Shown: positions 21,286 to 32,114 of the stretch, one piece after another | How the letters are laid out: each line of letters opens with the position of its first letter | Position numbering within the stretch: position 1 is the stretch's first letter | From: Coregonus clupeaformis | Lineage: Eukaryota > Chordata > Actinopteri > Salmoniformes > Salmonidae | Length of the DNA stretch: 64,000 nt | Direction: 5' to 3' | NCBI RefSeq assembly: GCF_020615455.1 | Contig: NC_059225.1 | Coordinates: 24,584,430-24,648,429 of the forward strand | Position numbers and translations under genes: made by a program | Notes under the pieces: generated by a model | The model's input: the letters and a program-made list of their open reading frames with translations, nothing else | Told to the model about the DNA's origin: nothing | The model's database searches: none

Positions 21286-21699
21286 GTGTAAAACAACAAC
21301 AACAAAATAACAAAGAACCCTCAGAAAAAATTGTTTTTGAACATGCTAAAGAGGACACCCAGGTTATATGAAAAAAATAGACACTACAGCTACACTCTTC
21401 AGAACAGCCTTAGAAGGAGGCTAAATGTCACAGCCACAGGCCCGCCAATGGCTTTGAGCAATAAATTGAATCTCAGGAGTTAGATGGACTTGACACGAGG
21501 AGAGTCATTGTGGGAGGTTTTGAAAACTAAGGTAGGACTTATTTTTTTACAAACTTCTTCTGTTATGTGACGGTAATCTGAATATGTGCTTCATATTACC
21601 ACATAGGCAGGAGCCCTACACATTCTCATATGTGTGTTCAGCTGTAGCCTACATTGATGTATTTTATTTGAAGTTATATTCCGATATTGTGATATTTTC

Positions 21700-21912
21700 T
21701 CTACTGCTACATTGATGTCTTGAAAATGTGGGTCTTGTAAGCCCCACAGCTGAATATGTGTGCATATGCATATGGAGGGTGTTCTGCAGTGTTGTCTAAA
21801 AATGTTGCTGTACATTGATGTCTAGAAAATTAGGCTATAAGAAATTTGGACTTGTGTAAGCCCCGGAGCTATACTCAAGTATGTAGGCATTCTGCAGTGA
21901 TGTATAAAATGC
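21700..21912 (+). repeat. Diverged tandem repeat, unit about 105 bases
   Basis: Unit 1 (CTACATTGATGTCTTGAAAA to CTGCAGTGTTGTCTAAAAATG) and unit 2 (GTACATTGATGTCTAGAAAA to CTGCAGTGATGTATAAAATG) align. Both contain GTAAGCCCC followed by AGCT. A third partial start lies near 21650 (CCTACATTGATGTATTTTAT). Confidence 0.65.
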
Positions 21913-22814
21913 TTTGAATTAATCAGGAAATTGGAGAGTGCTGTCCGTTTCACCACCATAGATAGAAGGCTACTTGGCTGTTTACTTTGTCTGCTGTGCT
22001 GCTACGTTATGTTTGACACTTTTTTTCTCAATGTGTTCCTGCACCTCAGAGCCCCCCGGATAACCATACTTTCTTGCGCTCACTATTTGTCTCGGGACCT
22101 CCCGATTTACAAATTAAGCACTGGCGACAGGTGATATTCTGCTCAAACTCTGTATGCCATGGTCTCTCCAGCCATGTTCCTGCAGCTATCCCGTGCTTAA
22201 ATTGGGAAAACCAAGTGAAATCTGTTCCGGACATCGATAGTAACATGTTTTCACAACAAAAGATATTTAATGAAACTGTTAACAGCCCCCATCGCTGAGC
22301 GCTCGAGAAAGGAATGAAGGAGAGAGAGGAGGAGATGGAAACACACAGTGATTATATATTCTGTAGCTTAAGGTAATAGCCTATTAATTATGAAAATATA
22401 CAGAAATACCCTATTACCAGGCTATTCAATATCAAAATCAAATTCATTATAATTGTAGGCCAACTCCGTATGCTGCTCTGCACAATCAATGAACCAACAG
22501 CATCGGTTAGGCCTATACGTTCTCTCCCAGACTCATGGATAGAAGGTTTGGAACGTATCATGAGGTAACCAGTCCATCCAGTATGCATAATAGTACAGTT
22601 CACACTCAAAGGCAATTACTAGAATTGGTTGTATTTTGGAGTATAGGCTAGACCAATTATGTACCAAAGACCTCTTAAATCTATGTTTTTTTATATGTTT
22701 TTAAATAGTTTTTTCTGCCATGCGTAATATGCAGTAGGCTATTCAACTATGTTTTTTTAAATGGCACAATCATTATTTTAATTCAGTTTTTCTTTTTTCG
22801 TACTTGGGCTCATA
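21913..22814. other. Noncoding, unassigned
   Basis: Frames of 60-75 codons on both strands lack motifs. About 22300-22345 is purine-rich (GGAGAGAGAGGAGGAGATGG). It could be intronic sequence downstream of the candidate exon at 20837, but nothing proves it. Confidence 0.35.
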
Positions 22815-22816
22815 TA

Positions 22817-24403
22817 CAGTGCATTCGGAAAGTATTCAGACCCCTTGACTTTTTCCACATTTTGTTACCTTACAGCCTTATTCTAAAATTGCTTACATTT
22901 TTTTTTCTCAACAATCTGCACACAATACCCCATAATGAGAAAGCAAAAACAGGTTTTTCGATTTTTTTGCAAATGTATTAAAAATAAAAACTCAAATTTA
23001 CATAAGTATTCAGACCCTTTACTCAGTACTTTGTTGAAGCACCTTTGGCTGCGAGTACAGCCTTGAGTCTTCTTGGGTATGACGCTACAAGCTTGGCACA
23101 CCTGTCTTTGGGGAGTTCCTCCCATTCTTCTCTGCAGATCCTCTCAAGCTCTGTCAGGTTGGATGGGGAGCATCGCTCCACAGCTGTTTTCAGGTCTCTC
23201 CAGAGATGTTCGATCGGCTTCAAGTCCAGGCTCTGGCTGGGCCACTCAAGGACATTCAGAGACTTGTCCCGAAGCCACTTCTGCATTGTCTTGGCTGTGT
23301 GCTTAAGGTCGTTGTCCTGTTGGAAGGTGAACCTTTGCCCCAGTCTGAGGTCCTGGGCACTCTGGAGCAGATTTTCATTAAGGATATCTCTGTACTTTGC
23401 GTCATTCATCTTTCCCTTGATCCTGACTAGTCTCCCAGTCGCTGAAATACATCCCCACAGCATGATGCTGCCACAACCATTCTTCACTGTAGGGATGGTG
23501 CCAAATATCCTCCTGACGTGACGCTTTGCATTCAGGCCAAAGAGGTCAATCTTGGTTTCATCAGACCAGAGAATATTTTTTCTCATGGTCTGAGAGTCAT
23601 TTTGGTGCCTTTTGGCAAACTCCAAGCGGGCTGTCATGTGCCTTACTGAGGAGGGGCTTCCGTCTGGCCACTCTACCATAAAGGCCTGATTGGTGGAGTG
23701 CTGCAGAGATGGTTGTCCTTCTGGAAAGTTCTCCCATCTCCACAGAGGAACTCTGGAGCTCTGTCAGATTGACCATCGGGTTCTTGGTCACCTCCCTGAC
23801 CAAGGCCCTTCTCCCCGATTGCTCAGTTTGGCCGGGTGGCCAGCTCTAGGAAGAGTCTTGGTAGTGGTTCCAAACTTCTTCCATGTAAGAATGTTGCTAG
23901 GGGACCTTCAATAATGCAGAAATTTTTTGGTACCCGTCCGCAGATCTGTGCCTCGACACAATCCTGTCTCAGAGCTCTACGGACAATTCCTTCATTCCTC
24001 ATGACTTGGTTTTTGCTCTGACATGCACTGTCAACTGTGTGAACTTATATAGACAGATGTGTGCCTCCAAATCATGTCCAATCAATTGAATTTACCATAG
24101 GTGGACTCCAATCAAGTTGTAGAAAAATCTCAAGGATGATCAATGGAAAAGGGAAACAGGATGTACCTGAGCTCAATTTTGAGTCTCATAGCAAAGTGTC
24201 TTTATACTTTTGTAAATAATGTATTTCTGATGTTTATATTTAATACATTTGCAAAAAAAAAAACTGTTTTCGCTTTGTCATTATAAGGTATTGTGAGTAG
24301 ATTGATGAATAACTTTTTTTATTTAATCAATTTAAAAATAAGGCTGTAACGTAACAACATTTTGAAAAAGGGAAGGGGTCTGAATACTTTCCGAGCCTTC
24401 AGA
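22817..24403 (-). mobile_element. Tc1-like element, family T4, right tip lost
   Basis: After a TA comes CAGTGCATTCGGAAAGTATT followed by CAGACCCCTTGAC. The matching right repeat ends GGGGTCTGAATACTTTCCGA, but the last dozen bases run directly into the terminal repeat of another Tc1 family at 24404. The terminal repeats are about 150 bases. The transposase lies on the minus strand. Confidence 0.9.
23023..24002 (-). pseudogene. Tc1 transposase (T4), N-terminus frameshifted
   Basis: The last 218 codons (23023-23679) form one open frame with a complete DD34E triad: the aspartate in LWSDETKIDLFG, the aspartate in FQQDNDLKHT and, 34 residues later, the glutamate in LKPIEHLW. It ends naturally in ASTKY. 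A small deletion shortens the region after AKRHVRR. The N-terminal DNA-binding part (from about 24002) is spread over other frames (for example 23597-23803), so DNA recognition is lost while the catalytic core is nearly preserved. Confidence 0.92.
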
Positions 24404-25908
24404 AAGAATTCACACCCCTTTTTATTTTTTTAATTTTTATTTCACCTTTATTTAACCAGGTAAGCCAGTTGAGAACAAGTTCTCATTTACAACTGCGATC
24501 TGGCCACGATAAAGCAAAGCAGTGCGATAAAAACAACAACACAGAGTTACATATGGGGTAAACAAAACATAAAGTCAAAAATACAACATAAAATATATAT
24601 ACAGTGTGTGCAAATGTAGTAAGTTATGGAGGTAAGGAAATAAATAGGCCATAGTGCAAAAATAGTTACAATTTCGTAATTAACACTGGAATGATAGATG
24701 TGCAAAAGATGATGTGCAAATAGAGATATTGGGGTGCAAATTAGCAAAATAAATAACAATATGGGGATGAGGTAGTTGGGTGGGCTAATTTCAGAAGGGC
24801 AGTGTACAGGTGTAGTGATCGGTAAGCTGCTCTGAAAACTGACGCTTAAAGTTAGTGAGGGATATAAGAGTCTCCAGCTTCAGAGATTTTTGCAGTTCGT
24901 TCCAGTCATTGGCAGCAGAGAACTGGAAGGAATGGCAGCCAAAGGAAGTGTTGGCTTTGGGGATGACCAGTGATATATACCTGCTGGAGCGCAGACTACG
25001 GGTGGGTGTTGCTATGGTGACCAGTGAGCTAAGATAAGATGGGGATTTGCCTAGCAGTGATTTATAGATGACCTGGAGCCAGTGGGTTTGGCGACGAATA
25101 TGTAGTGAGGGCCAGCCAACAAGAGCGTACAGGTCACAATGGTGGGTAGTATATGAGCTTTGGTGACAAAACGGATGGCACTGTGATCCAATTTGCTGAG
25201 TAGAGTGTTGGAGGCTATTTTGTAAATGACATCGCCGAAGTCAAGGATCGGTAGGATAGTCCGTTTTATGAGGCATGTTTGGCAGCATGAGTGAAGGAGG
25301 CATTGTTGCGAAATAGGAAGCCAATTCTAGATCTAACTTTTGATTGGAGATGCTTAATGTGAGTCTGGAAGGAGATTTTACATTCTAAGCAGACACCTAG
25401 GTATTTGTAGTTGTCCACATACTCTAGGTCAGAACCACCGAGAGCAGTGATTCTAGTCGGGTGGGCGGGTGCAAGCAGCGTTCGGTTGAAGAGCATGCAT
25501 TTAGTTTTACTAGTGTTTAAGAGCAGTTGGAGGCTACGGAAGGAGTGTTGTATGGCGTTGAAGCTCATTTGGAGGTTTGTTAACACAGGGTCAGATGTAT
25601 ACAAAATGGTGTCGTCCGCATAGAGGTGGATCCGAGCATCACCAGCAGCAAGAGCAAAGTCATTGATATACACAGAGAATAGAGTCGGCCCGAGAATTGA
25701 ACCCTGTGGCACCCCCATAGAGACAGCCAGAGGTCCAGACAACAGGCCCTCCGATTTGACACATTGAACTCTATCTGAGAAGTAGTTGGTGAACCAGGCG
25801 AGGCAGTCATTAGAGAAACCAAGGCTATTTAGTCTGCCAATAAGAATGCAGTGGTTGACAGAGTCAAAAGCCTTGGCCAGGTCGATGAAGACGGCTGCAC
25901 AGTACTGT
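24260..25908 (-). repeat. Left arm of a 1.65-kb inverted repeat
   Basis: This arm is the approximate reverse complement of 27838-29507, over the T4 right end, the T5 left end, the LINE 3' tail and the LINE reverse transcriptase up to motif A. In short stretches I compared, roughly one base in ten to twenty differs. The arm carries a deletion of about a dozen bases relative to the right arm near 25588 and a frameshift near 25275. Confidence 0.85.
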
Positions 25909-26731
25909 ATTTGATTGATCGCGGTTATAATATCGTTTAGGACCTTGAGCGTGGCTGAGGTGCACCCATGACCAGCTCGGAAACCGGATTGCATAGCGGA
26001 GAAGGTACGGTGGGATTTGAAATGGTCGGTGATATGTTTGTTATCTTGGCTTTCAAATACTTTTGAAGGGCAGGATGGATATAGGTCTGTAACAGCTTGG
26101 ATCTAGTGTCACCCCCTTTGAAGAGGGGGATGACCACGGCAGCTTTCCAATCTCTGGGGATCTCAGACGTTACGAAAGAGAGGTTGAACAGGCTAGTAAT
26201 AGGGGTTACGACAATTTCGATGGCTAATTGCAGACAGAAAGGGTCCAGATTGTCTAGCCCAGCTGATTTGTAGGGGTCCAGATTTTTCAGCTCTTTCAGA
26301 ACATCAGCTGTCTGAATTTGTGTGAAGGAGAAGCGGGGTGGGGGGGGCATGGGCAAGTTGCAGTGGAGGGTGCAGAGCTGGTGGCCGGGGTAGTGGTAGC
26401 CAGGTGGAAAGCATGTCCAGCCCGTAGCAAAATGCTTGTTGAAATTCTTGATTATTGTAGATTTATCGGTGGTGACAGTGTTTCCTAGCCTCAGTGCAGT
26501 GGGCAGTTGGGAGGAGGTGCTCTTTTTTTCCATGGACTTTACAGTGTCCCAAATCTTTTTGGAGTTAGTGCTACAGGATGCAAATTTCTGTTTGAAAAAG
26601 CTAGCCTTTGCTTTCCTATCTGATTGTGTATATTGGTTCCTGACTTCCCTGAAAAGTTGCAAATCGCGGGGGCTGTTCGATGCTAATGCAGTATGGCATA
26701 GGATGTTTTTGTGCTGGTCAAGGGCAGTCAA
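25266..26731 (-). pseudogene. LINE reverse transcriptase (L2/RSg-1 type), frameshifted
   Basis: The N-terminal RT part is open at 25937-26731 and includes LKELKNLDPYKSAGLDNLDP and AAVVIPLFKGGD. A frameshift around 26090 with loss of sequence leads into a second frame (25266-25994) with SGFRAGHGCTSA, motif A (FIDLAKAFDSVNH), motif B (MGVPQGSILGPTLFSVYIND) and motif C (YADDTILY). A one-base lesion ends this frame just after HAAKHA, leaving the thumb region out of frame. Confidence 0.9.
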
Positions 26732-26755
26732 GTCTGAGGAGAACCAGGGGCTATA

Positions 26756-27837
26756 TCAGTTCTTAGTTCTGAATTTTTTGAATGGGGCATGCTTATTTAA
26801 GATTGAGAGGAAAGCACTTTTAAAGAACAAGCAGGCATCCTCTACTGACGGAATGAGGTCAATATCCATCCAGGATACCCGGGCCAGGTCAATTAGAAAA
26901 GCCTGTTCGCTAAAGTGTTTTAGGGAGGGTTTGACAGTGATGAGGGGTGGTCGTTTGACCGCGGACCCATTACGGACGCTGGTAATAAGGCAGTGATCGC
27001 TGAGATCCTGGTTGACAGCGGAGGTGTATTTAGAGGGTAAATTTGTCAGGATGATATCTATGAGGGTGCCCATGTTTACAGATTTAGGGTTGTACCTTGT
27101 AGGTTCGTTTATAATTTGTGTGAGATTGAGGGCATCTAGTTTAGATTGTAGGTTGGCCGGGGTGTTAAGTATATCCCAGTTTAGGTCACCAAGCAGTACG
27201 AACTCTGAGGATAGATGGGGGGCAATCAGTTCACATATGGTGTCCAGAGCACAGCACGGGGCTGAGGGGGGTCTGTAGCAAGCGGCAACAGTGAGAGACT
27301 TATTTCTGGAAAGGTGGATTTTTAGAAGTAGAAGCTCAAACTGTTTGGGCACAGACCTGGATAGTATGATAGAGCTCTGCAGGCTATCTCTACAGTAGAT
27401 TGCAACCCCACCCCCTTTGGCAGTTCTATCGAGACGGAAAATGTGGTAGTTGGGGATGGACATTTCTGAATTTTTAGTGGCCTTCCTAAGCCAGGATTCA
27501 GACACTGCTAGAACATCAGGGTTGGCGGAGTGTGCTAACACAGTGAATAACTCAAACTTAGGGAGGAGGCAAAGCATATTGACATGGGAGAGAGGCATAA
27601 AGCAATCACAGGTGTTATTCGAGAGAGCTAAGACAACAGCTGGTAATAGCGACAAAGTTTGGGCTGAGGCTGCAATGTTAGGATTCGAACCAGAGTATCT
27701 TGTTTCCAAATAGGAGATTTGACAAGTTAAGACACAGCACCCAAGAACATCGCACTTCGAGATAGCAAGCCCGCACTTCAGAGGATGTGTATGGCAGTTG
27801 GTAACGTGAGTTGGATGTTTAGCAGTACTGATAATAG
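26756..27837 (-). pseudogene. LINE endonuclease domain (APE type)
   Basis: A long open frame (26756-27895) contains the apurinic-endonuclease motifs in order: VSESWLRKA, KGGGVAIYC, ACYRPP, LLGDLNWD, MGTLIDIILTNLP and DLSDHCLI. It nicks target DNA for LINE insertion. The frame ends in KFRTKN with a stop at 26756 that separates it from the RT frame, so the original single polyprotein is broken. The 5' side beyond 27837 enters the inverted block and is not native. Confidence 0.88.
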
Positions 27838-29507
27838 ACAGTACTGTGCAGCCGTTTTCATTGACCTGGCCAAGGCTTTCGACTCTGTCAACCACCGCAT
27901 TCTTATTGGCAGACTAAATAGCCTTGGTTTCTCAAATGACTGCCTCGCCTGGTTCACCAACTACTTCTCAGATAGAGTTCAATGTGTCAAATCGGAGGGC
28001 CTGTTGTCTGGACCTATGGCAGTCTCTATGGGGGTGCCACAGGGTTCAATTATTGGGCCGACTCTTTTCTCTGTGTATATCAATGACGTCGCTCTTGCTG
28101 CTGGTGACTCTCAGATCCACCTCTACGCAGACGACACCATTTTGTATACATCTGGCCCTTCATTGGACACTGTGTTAACAAACCTCCAAATGAGCTTCAA
28201 TGCCATACAACACTCCTTCAGTAGCCTCCAACTGCTCTTAAACACTAGTAAAACTAAATGCATGCTCTTCAACCGAACGCTGCTTGCACCCGCCCACCCG
28301 ACTAGAATCACTACTCTCGACGGGTCTGACCTAGAGTATGTGGACAACTACAAATATCTAGGTGTCTGGTTAGACTGTAAACTCTCCTTCCAGACTCACA
28401 TTAAGAATCTCCAATTCAAAGTTAAATCTAGAATCGGTTTCCTATTTCGCAACAAAGCCTCCTTCACTCATGCTGCCAAACATGCCCTCGTAAAACTGAC
28501 TATCCTACCGATCCTTGACTTCGGCGATGTCATTTACAAAATAGCCTCCAACACTCTACTCAGCAAATTGGATGCAGTCTATCACAGTGCCATCCGTTTT
28601 GTTTCCAAAGCCCCATATAATACCCACCACTGTGACCTGTACGCTCTTGTTGGCTGGTCCTCACTACATATTCGTCGCCAAACCCACTGGCTCCAGGCCA
28701 TCTATAAATCACTGCTAGGCAAATCCCCGCCTTATCTTAGCTCATTGGTCACCATAGCAACACCCACCCGTAGTCTGCGCTCCAGCAGGTATATCTCACT
28801 GGTCATCCCCAAAGCCAACACCTCCTTTGGCCGCAATTCCTTCCAGTTCTCTGCTGCCAATGACTGGAACACATTGCAAAAATCTCTGAAGCTGGAGACA
28901 CTTATGTCCCTCACTAACTTTAAGCATCAGTTGTCAGAGCACCTTACCGATCACTGCACCTGTACACAGCCCATCTGAAATTAGCCCGCCCAACTACCTC
29001 ATCCCTATATTGTTATTTATTTTGCTCATTTGTACCCCAGTATCTCTATTTGCACATCATCTCTTGCACATCTATCATTCCAGTGTTAATACTAATTGTA
29101 ATTATTTTGCACTATAGCCTATTTATTGCCTTACCTCCATAACTTGCTACATTTGCACACAATGTATATATATGTATTTCTGTTGTATTTTTGACTTTGT
29201 TTTGTTTTACCCCATATGTAACTCTGTGTTGTTGTTTTTATCGCACTGCTTTGCTTTATCTTGGCCAGGTCGCAGTTGTAAATGAGAACTTGTTCTCAAC
29301 TGGTTTACCTGGTTAAATAAAGGTGAAATAAAAAATAAAAAATAAAAAGGGGTGTGAATTCTTTCTGAAGGCTCGGAAAGTATTCAGACCCCTTCCCTTT
29401 TTCAAAATGTTGTTACGTTACAGCCTTATTTTGAAATATATTAAATAAAAAAAGTTATTCATCAATCTACTCACAATACCTTATAATGACAAAGCGAAAA
29501 CAGTTTT
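27838..29507 (+). repeat. Right arm of the inverted repeat
   Basis: It begins at the second copy of CAGTACTG (27839-27846; the first is at 27823-27830), then runs through RT motif A, the LINE 3' tail (AACTTGTTCTCAACTGGTTT), the T5 end (GGGGTGTGAATTCTTTCTGA) and the T4 end (GAAAGTATTCAGACCCCTTC). It stops at AAGCGAAAACAGTTTT. The inclusion of Tc1 sequence outside the LINE shows that it was copied from the left arm locus. Confidence 0.85.
27845..28978 (+). CDS. Open LINE reverse-transcriptase fragment in the right arm
   Basis: One frame runs without interruption from motif A to the natural stop at 28976-28978; the formal ATG at 27785 lies in unrelated upstream sequence. It shows FIDLAKAFDSVNHRIL, MGVPQGSIIGPTLFSVYIND, YADDTILYTS and the thumb/C-terminal region with LPILDFGDVIYK and FKHQLSEHLTDHC. 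It lacks the RT fingers and the endonuclease, so it cannot act alone. It is open where the left arm is frameshifted. Whether it is expressed is unknown. Confidence 0.8.
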   Translation, partial: CAAVFIDLAKAFDSVNHRILIGRLNSLGFSNDCLAWFTNYFSDRVQCVKSEGLLSGPMAVSMGVPQGSIIGPTLFSVYINDVALAAGDSQIHLYADDTILYTSGPSLDTVLTNLQMSFNAIQHSFSSLQLLLNTSKTKCMLFNRTLLAPAHPTRITTLDGSDLEYVDNYKYLGVWLDCKLSFQTHIKNLQFKVKSRIGFLFRNKASFTHAAKHALVKLTILPILDFGDVIYKIASNTLLSKLDAVYHSAIRFVSKAPYNTHHCDLYALVGWSSLHIRRQTHWLQAIYKSLLGKSPPYLSSLVTIATPTRSLRSSRYISLVIPKANTSFGRNSFQFSAANDWNTLQKSLKLETLMSLTNFKHQLSEHLTDHCTCTQPI

Positions 29508-30310
29508 GCGTAAAGGAACAGTCCAGCAGGCATCAGCTGTATAGCTGAGTTATCATAAGGTCCGGTGAACAGCAATAGGAAAGTTCGGAGGTAGTTCAGG
29601 GGCATCTACAGCACTGGCGAGCAAGAGGCCATGACTTGCGTGTGCTAGCGGGCCGGGGCTAGCAGATTGATCTTCGTGGTCGACGTCGTAACGGGAAGCC
29701 TGTTGAAACCACATCACACGATTTCATCGGCAGACCAGTCGTGTTGGATCGGCGGGGCTCCGTGTCAACACTAGGAGGTCCTGTCCGGTTGACAGAGAGG
29801 TAGATAGCTGGGAGATGGGCCTGGCTCGAGGCTAGATCAGGACTGATTAGCCAACAACTACATCCATTTGGTTGCAGCTAGCTAGTTGCGATGATCCAGT
29901 ATTAAAGGTCCAGTGATTCAGTTATTCCAGCAGAAAAACCAAAGTTTTGGGTCAAAAATGCGCTGTGCAGACAGTGCAGACTGGCCGATAATAGTCCAGA
30001 CTAGAGCTGGCTCGTAGGTAGTGCAGGCCACGGACAATGGTGAAAAACCGCTAACGGTGGCTAATAGCAAGTAGCTACTTAGCTGGCTAGCTAGTTTCAA
30101 CTGGAGATTCTAGATAAAAGGTAAGTCAATAATAGAATCCGTTCCACATTGAGTGAGGCGGGTTGCAGGAAAGTTTATTTTGTAGAAGGATGAAAAGTGT
30201 GATAGGGAAATAAGTACGAAAAATACAAAAAAATACAAAAAACAGGCTATTTACACGGACACACAACAAAGAACACGACCGCACTGCTACGCTATCTTGG
30301 ATTTGACTAG
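29508..30310 (-). other. 5' region of the LINE, cut off from its body
   Basis: It has no long frame. GC content is higher than in the neighbourhood (GGCTAGCAGATTGATCTTCG, GATCGGCGGGGCTCCGTGTC). The minus-strand start near 30310 fits the beginning of a LINE transcript. This would be the 5' untranslated or promoter part, separated from the endonuclease by the inverted block. Confidence 0.5.
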
Positions 30311-31133
30311 ACTTTTTCCACAAAAATGTGTTGTAATAGCCTGAATTTCAATGGATTAAATTGAGATTTTTGGGTCACAGGCCTACACCCCATATTGTCA
30401 AAGTGAAAGTAATTATGTTTTTAGAAATTTTATAAACTAATAAAACATGAAAAGCTGAAATGTTTTGAGTCAATAAGTATTCAACCCCTTTGTTATGGCA
30501 AGCCTAAATAAATTAAGGAGTAAAAATGTGCTTAACAAGTCACATAATAAGTTGCATGGACTCAGTCTGTGTGCAATAATAGTGTTTAATTTATTTCTGT
30601 ACCCCACACATACAATTATCTGTGAAGTCCCTCAGTCGAACAGTGAATTTCAAACAAAGATTCAACCAATGCCTCGCAAAGAAGGGCACCTATTGGAAGA
30701 TTAAAATAAAAAAAGACACCTGTTAGATGGATAACAGACATTTAATTATCCTTTGAGCAATCTACTTGAAAATATATGGCAAGACGTGGAAATGGTTGTC
30801 TAGCAATGATCAACAACCAATTTGACAGAGCTTGAATAATTTTTAAAATACAAAATTGGCAAATGTTGCACAATCCAGGTGTGGAAAGCTCTTAGAGATT
30901 TACCCACAAAGACTCAGCTGTAATCACTGCCAAAGGTGCTCCTACAAAGTATTGACTCAGGGGTGTGAATACTTATTTAAATTAGATATTTTTGTGTTTA
31001 ATTTAAAATAAATTTGCTAAAATGTCTAAAAACATGTTTTCACTTTGTCATTATGTTGTATTGTGAATTGAGGCTGCAACACAACAAAATGTGGAGTAAG
31101 TCAATGTGTATGAATACTTTTGAAGGCACTGTA

Positions 31134-31599
31134 TAGGCTTATGGGTGTTTTACATGCAACGTCTTATATTCTTTGAATTAATCATCACCTTAAAAATGCG
31201 CTGTCCATTTCGTTGTGTTTGGCTTTAAAACAACGATCATGTTTTCCACTCAGTTTCAACCTGTTGTTGAACTTCTTTAATCAAATTGATCATCACAGTG
31301 AGATCACCACTTTTTTGCCTAACAGTGAGATTTAAAGCATGGTACTGTTTTTATGATGTGTTTGATGTGATTTTCGATAGCGTTTGCATTCATCTCAGTG
31401 TGGTAAGAGGAACAATAGAGCACTGAGTACCAGGCCATTAGCGACCTGATGGTCATTAGCGAGTTGGGTACATGTCCAGGGTGCATAAGAGTAGATTACC
31501 GTGACTCAGCGGTCATGTGGAATTTGATTACGGTCATGACAAATGACTGCTGGTGTGGTGGTAATACAGTCACTGCAACAGGCCTAGACACACGCCAAA
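31134..31599. other. Noncoding, unassigned
   Basis: No gene is visible. ATTAGCGACCTGATGGTCATTAGCGA near 31438 is a small direct repeat. Confidence 0.35.
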
Positions 31600-32060
31600 G
31601 ACTCCATCCACCCGAGACATGGACTGTTCTCCATGCTACTGTCCGGCAGGCGGTATCGGTGCAGTAAGGCTCAAACAAACAGACTCCTAAACAGCTTCTA
31701 TCCCCTGGTCATAAGACTGTGAAATGGCTAACAACTACTGCTCTCCCACTCCCACAGACTATCCACACGGACTCTATGCCCATCTACAGGTCTTTACACA
31801 CTCAGACACAACCTACACTGCTGCTAAAATTATTATTGATTAGACTAATTACTCCATTAAACTGCTGTCCAATGATTATTGTATTTATCTATTTATTGTG
31901 TTTACCATTACCAGTAGTATTTATCTGTTTATCCTGCTACTGGTCAATATTAATCCTGCTTACACGTATATATTACCATCAGTATATTACAATAAGTGTT
32001 TATATATTCCTGCTGACAGTCACTTTTCAGCCCTGTTTACATATATGTGACCTGTTTCAA
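31600..32060 (+). mobile_element. 3' fragment of an L2/Rex-type LINE
   Basis: Around 31653-31721 the plus strand encodes TNRLLNSFYPLVIRL, the C-terminus seen also at 58291-58370 (KRLLNSFYPQAIR). The T-rich sequence that follows, with ATTTATCTATTTATTGTG and CCTGCTACTGGTCA, resembles the 3' untranslated region of the same group. It is a 5'-truncated insertion. Confidence 0.7.
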
Positions 32061-32114
32061 GAAGCCAGGCGTATGTCACACGTCACTACTTCACAGGACA
32101 GGCATTTGAACATA

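Larger units (their letters stand above)
24423..30310 (-). mobile_element. L2/RSg-1-type LINE with an inverted internal duplication
   Basis: The 3' end (24423-24500) reads on the minus strand GAGAACTTGTTCTCAACTGG and GGTTAAATAAAGGTGAAATA plus an A-rich tail, very like the salmonid HpaI SINE tail. The 5' end is near 30310 (CAAATCCAAGATAGCGTAGC on the minus strand). Going 5' to 3' it shows 5' sequence (30310-29508), an inverted block (29507-27838), an endonuclease region (27837-26756) and a reverse transcriptase (26731-25266). The inverted block repeats the reverse transcriptase, 3' tail and adjoining Tc1 sequence. Confidence 0.82.
24404..31131. mobile_element. Tc1 derivative T5, split by a LINE
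   Basis: The left end is GCCTTCAGAAAGAATTCACA then CCCC (24404-24422). The body resumes at 30311 with GACTTTTTCCACA and runs to TGAAGGCACTG before TA at 31132. Between them lies the LINE 24423-30310. The surviving 820-base body has GTATTCAACCCCTTTG and ATTGACTCAGGGGTGTGAAT blocks also seen in the 35555-37147 copy, but no transposase frame. It is a deletion derivative. Confidence 0.8.

Noticed and set aside
27012..27713. Plus-strand frames of about 87 codons
   Set aside because: They are antisense to the LINE endonuclease and contain none of its motifs.
24260..29507. Interpretation of the inverted LINE block as simple twin-priming inversion
   Set aside because: The inverted arm contains Tc1 sequence from outside the LINE, which twin priming cannot supply.
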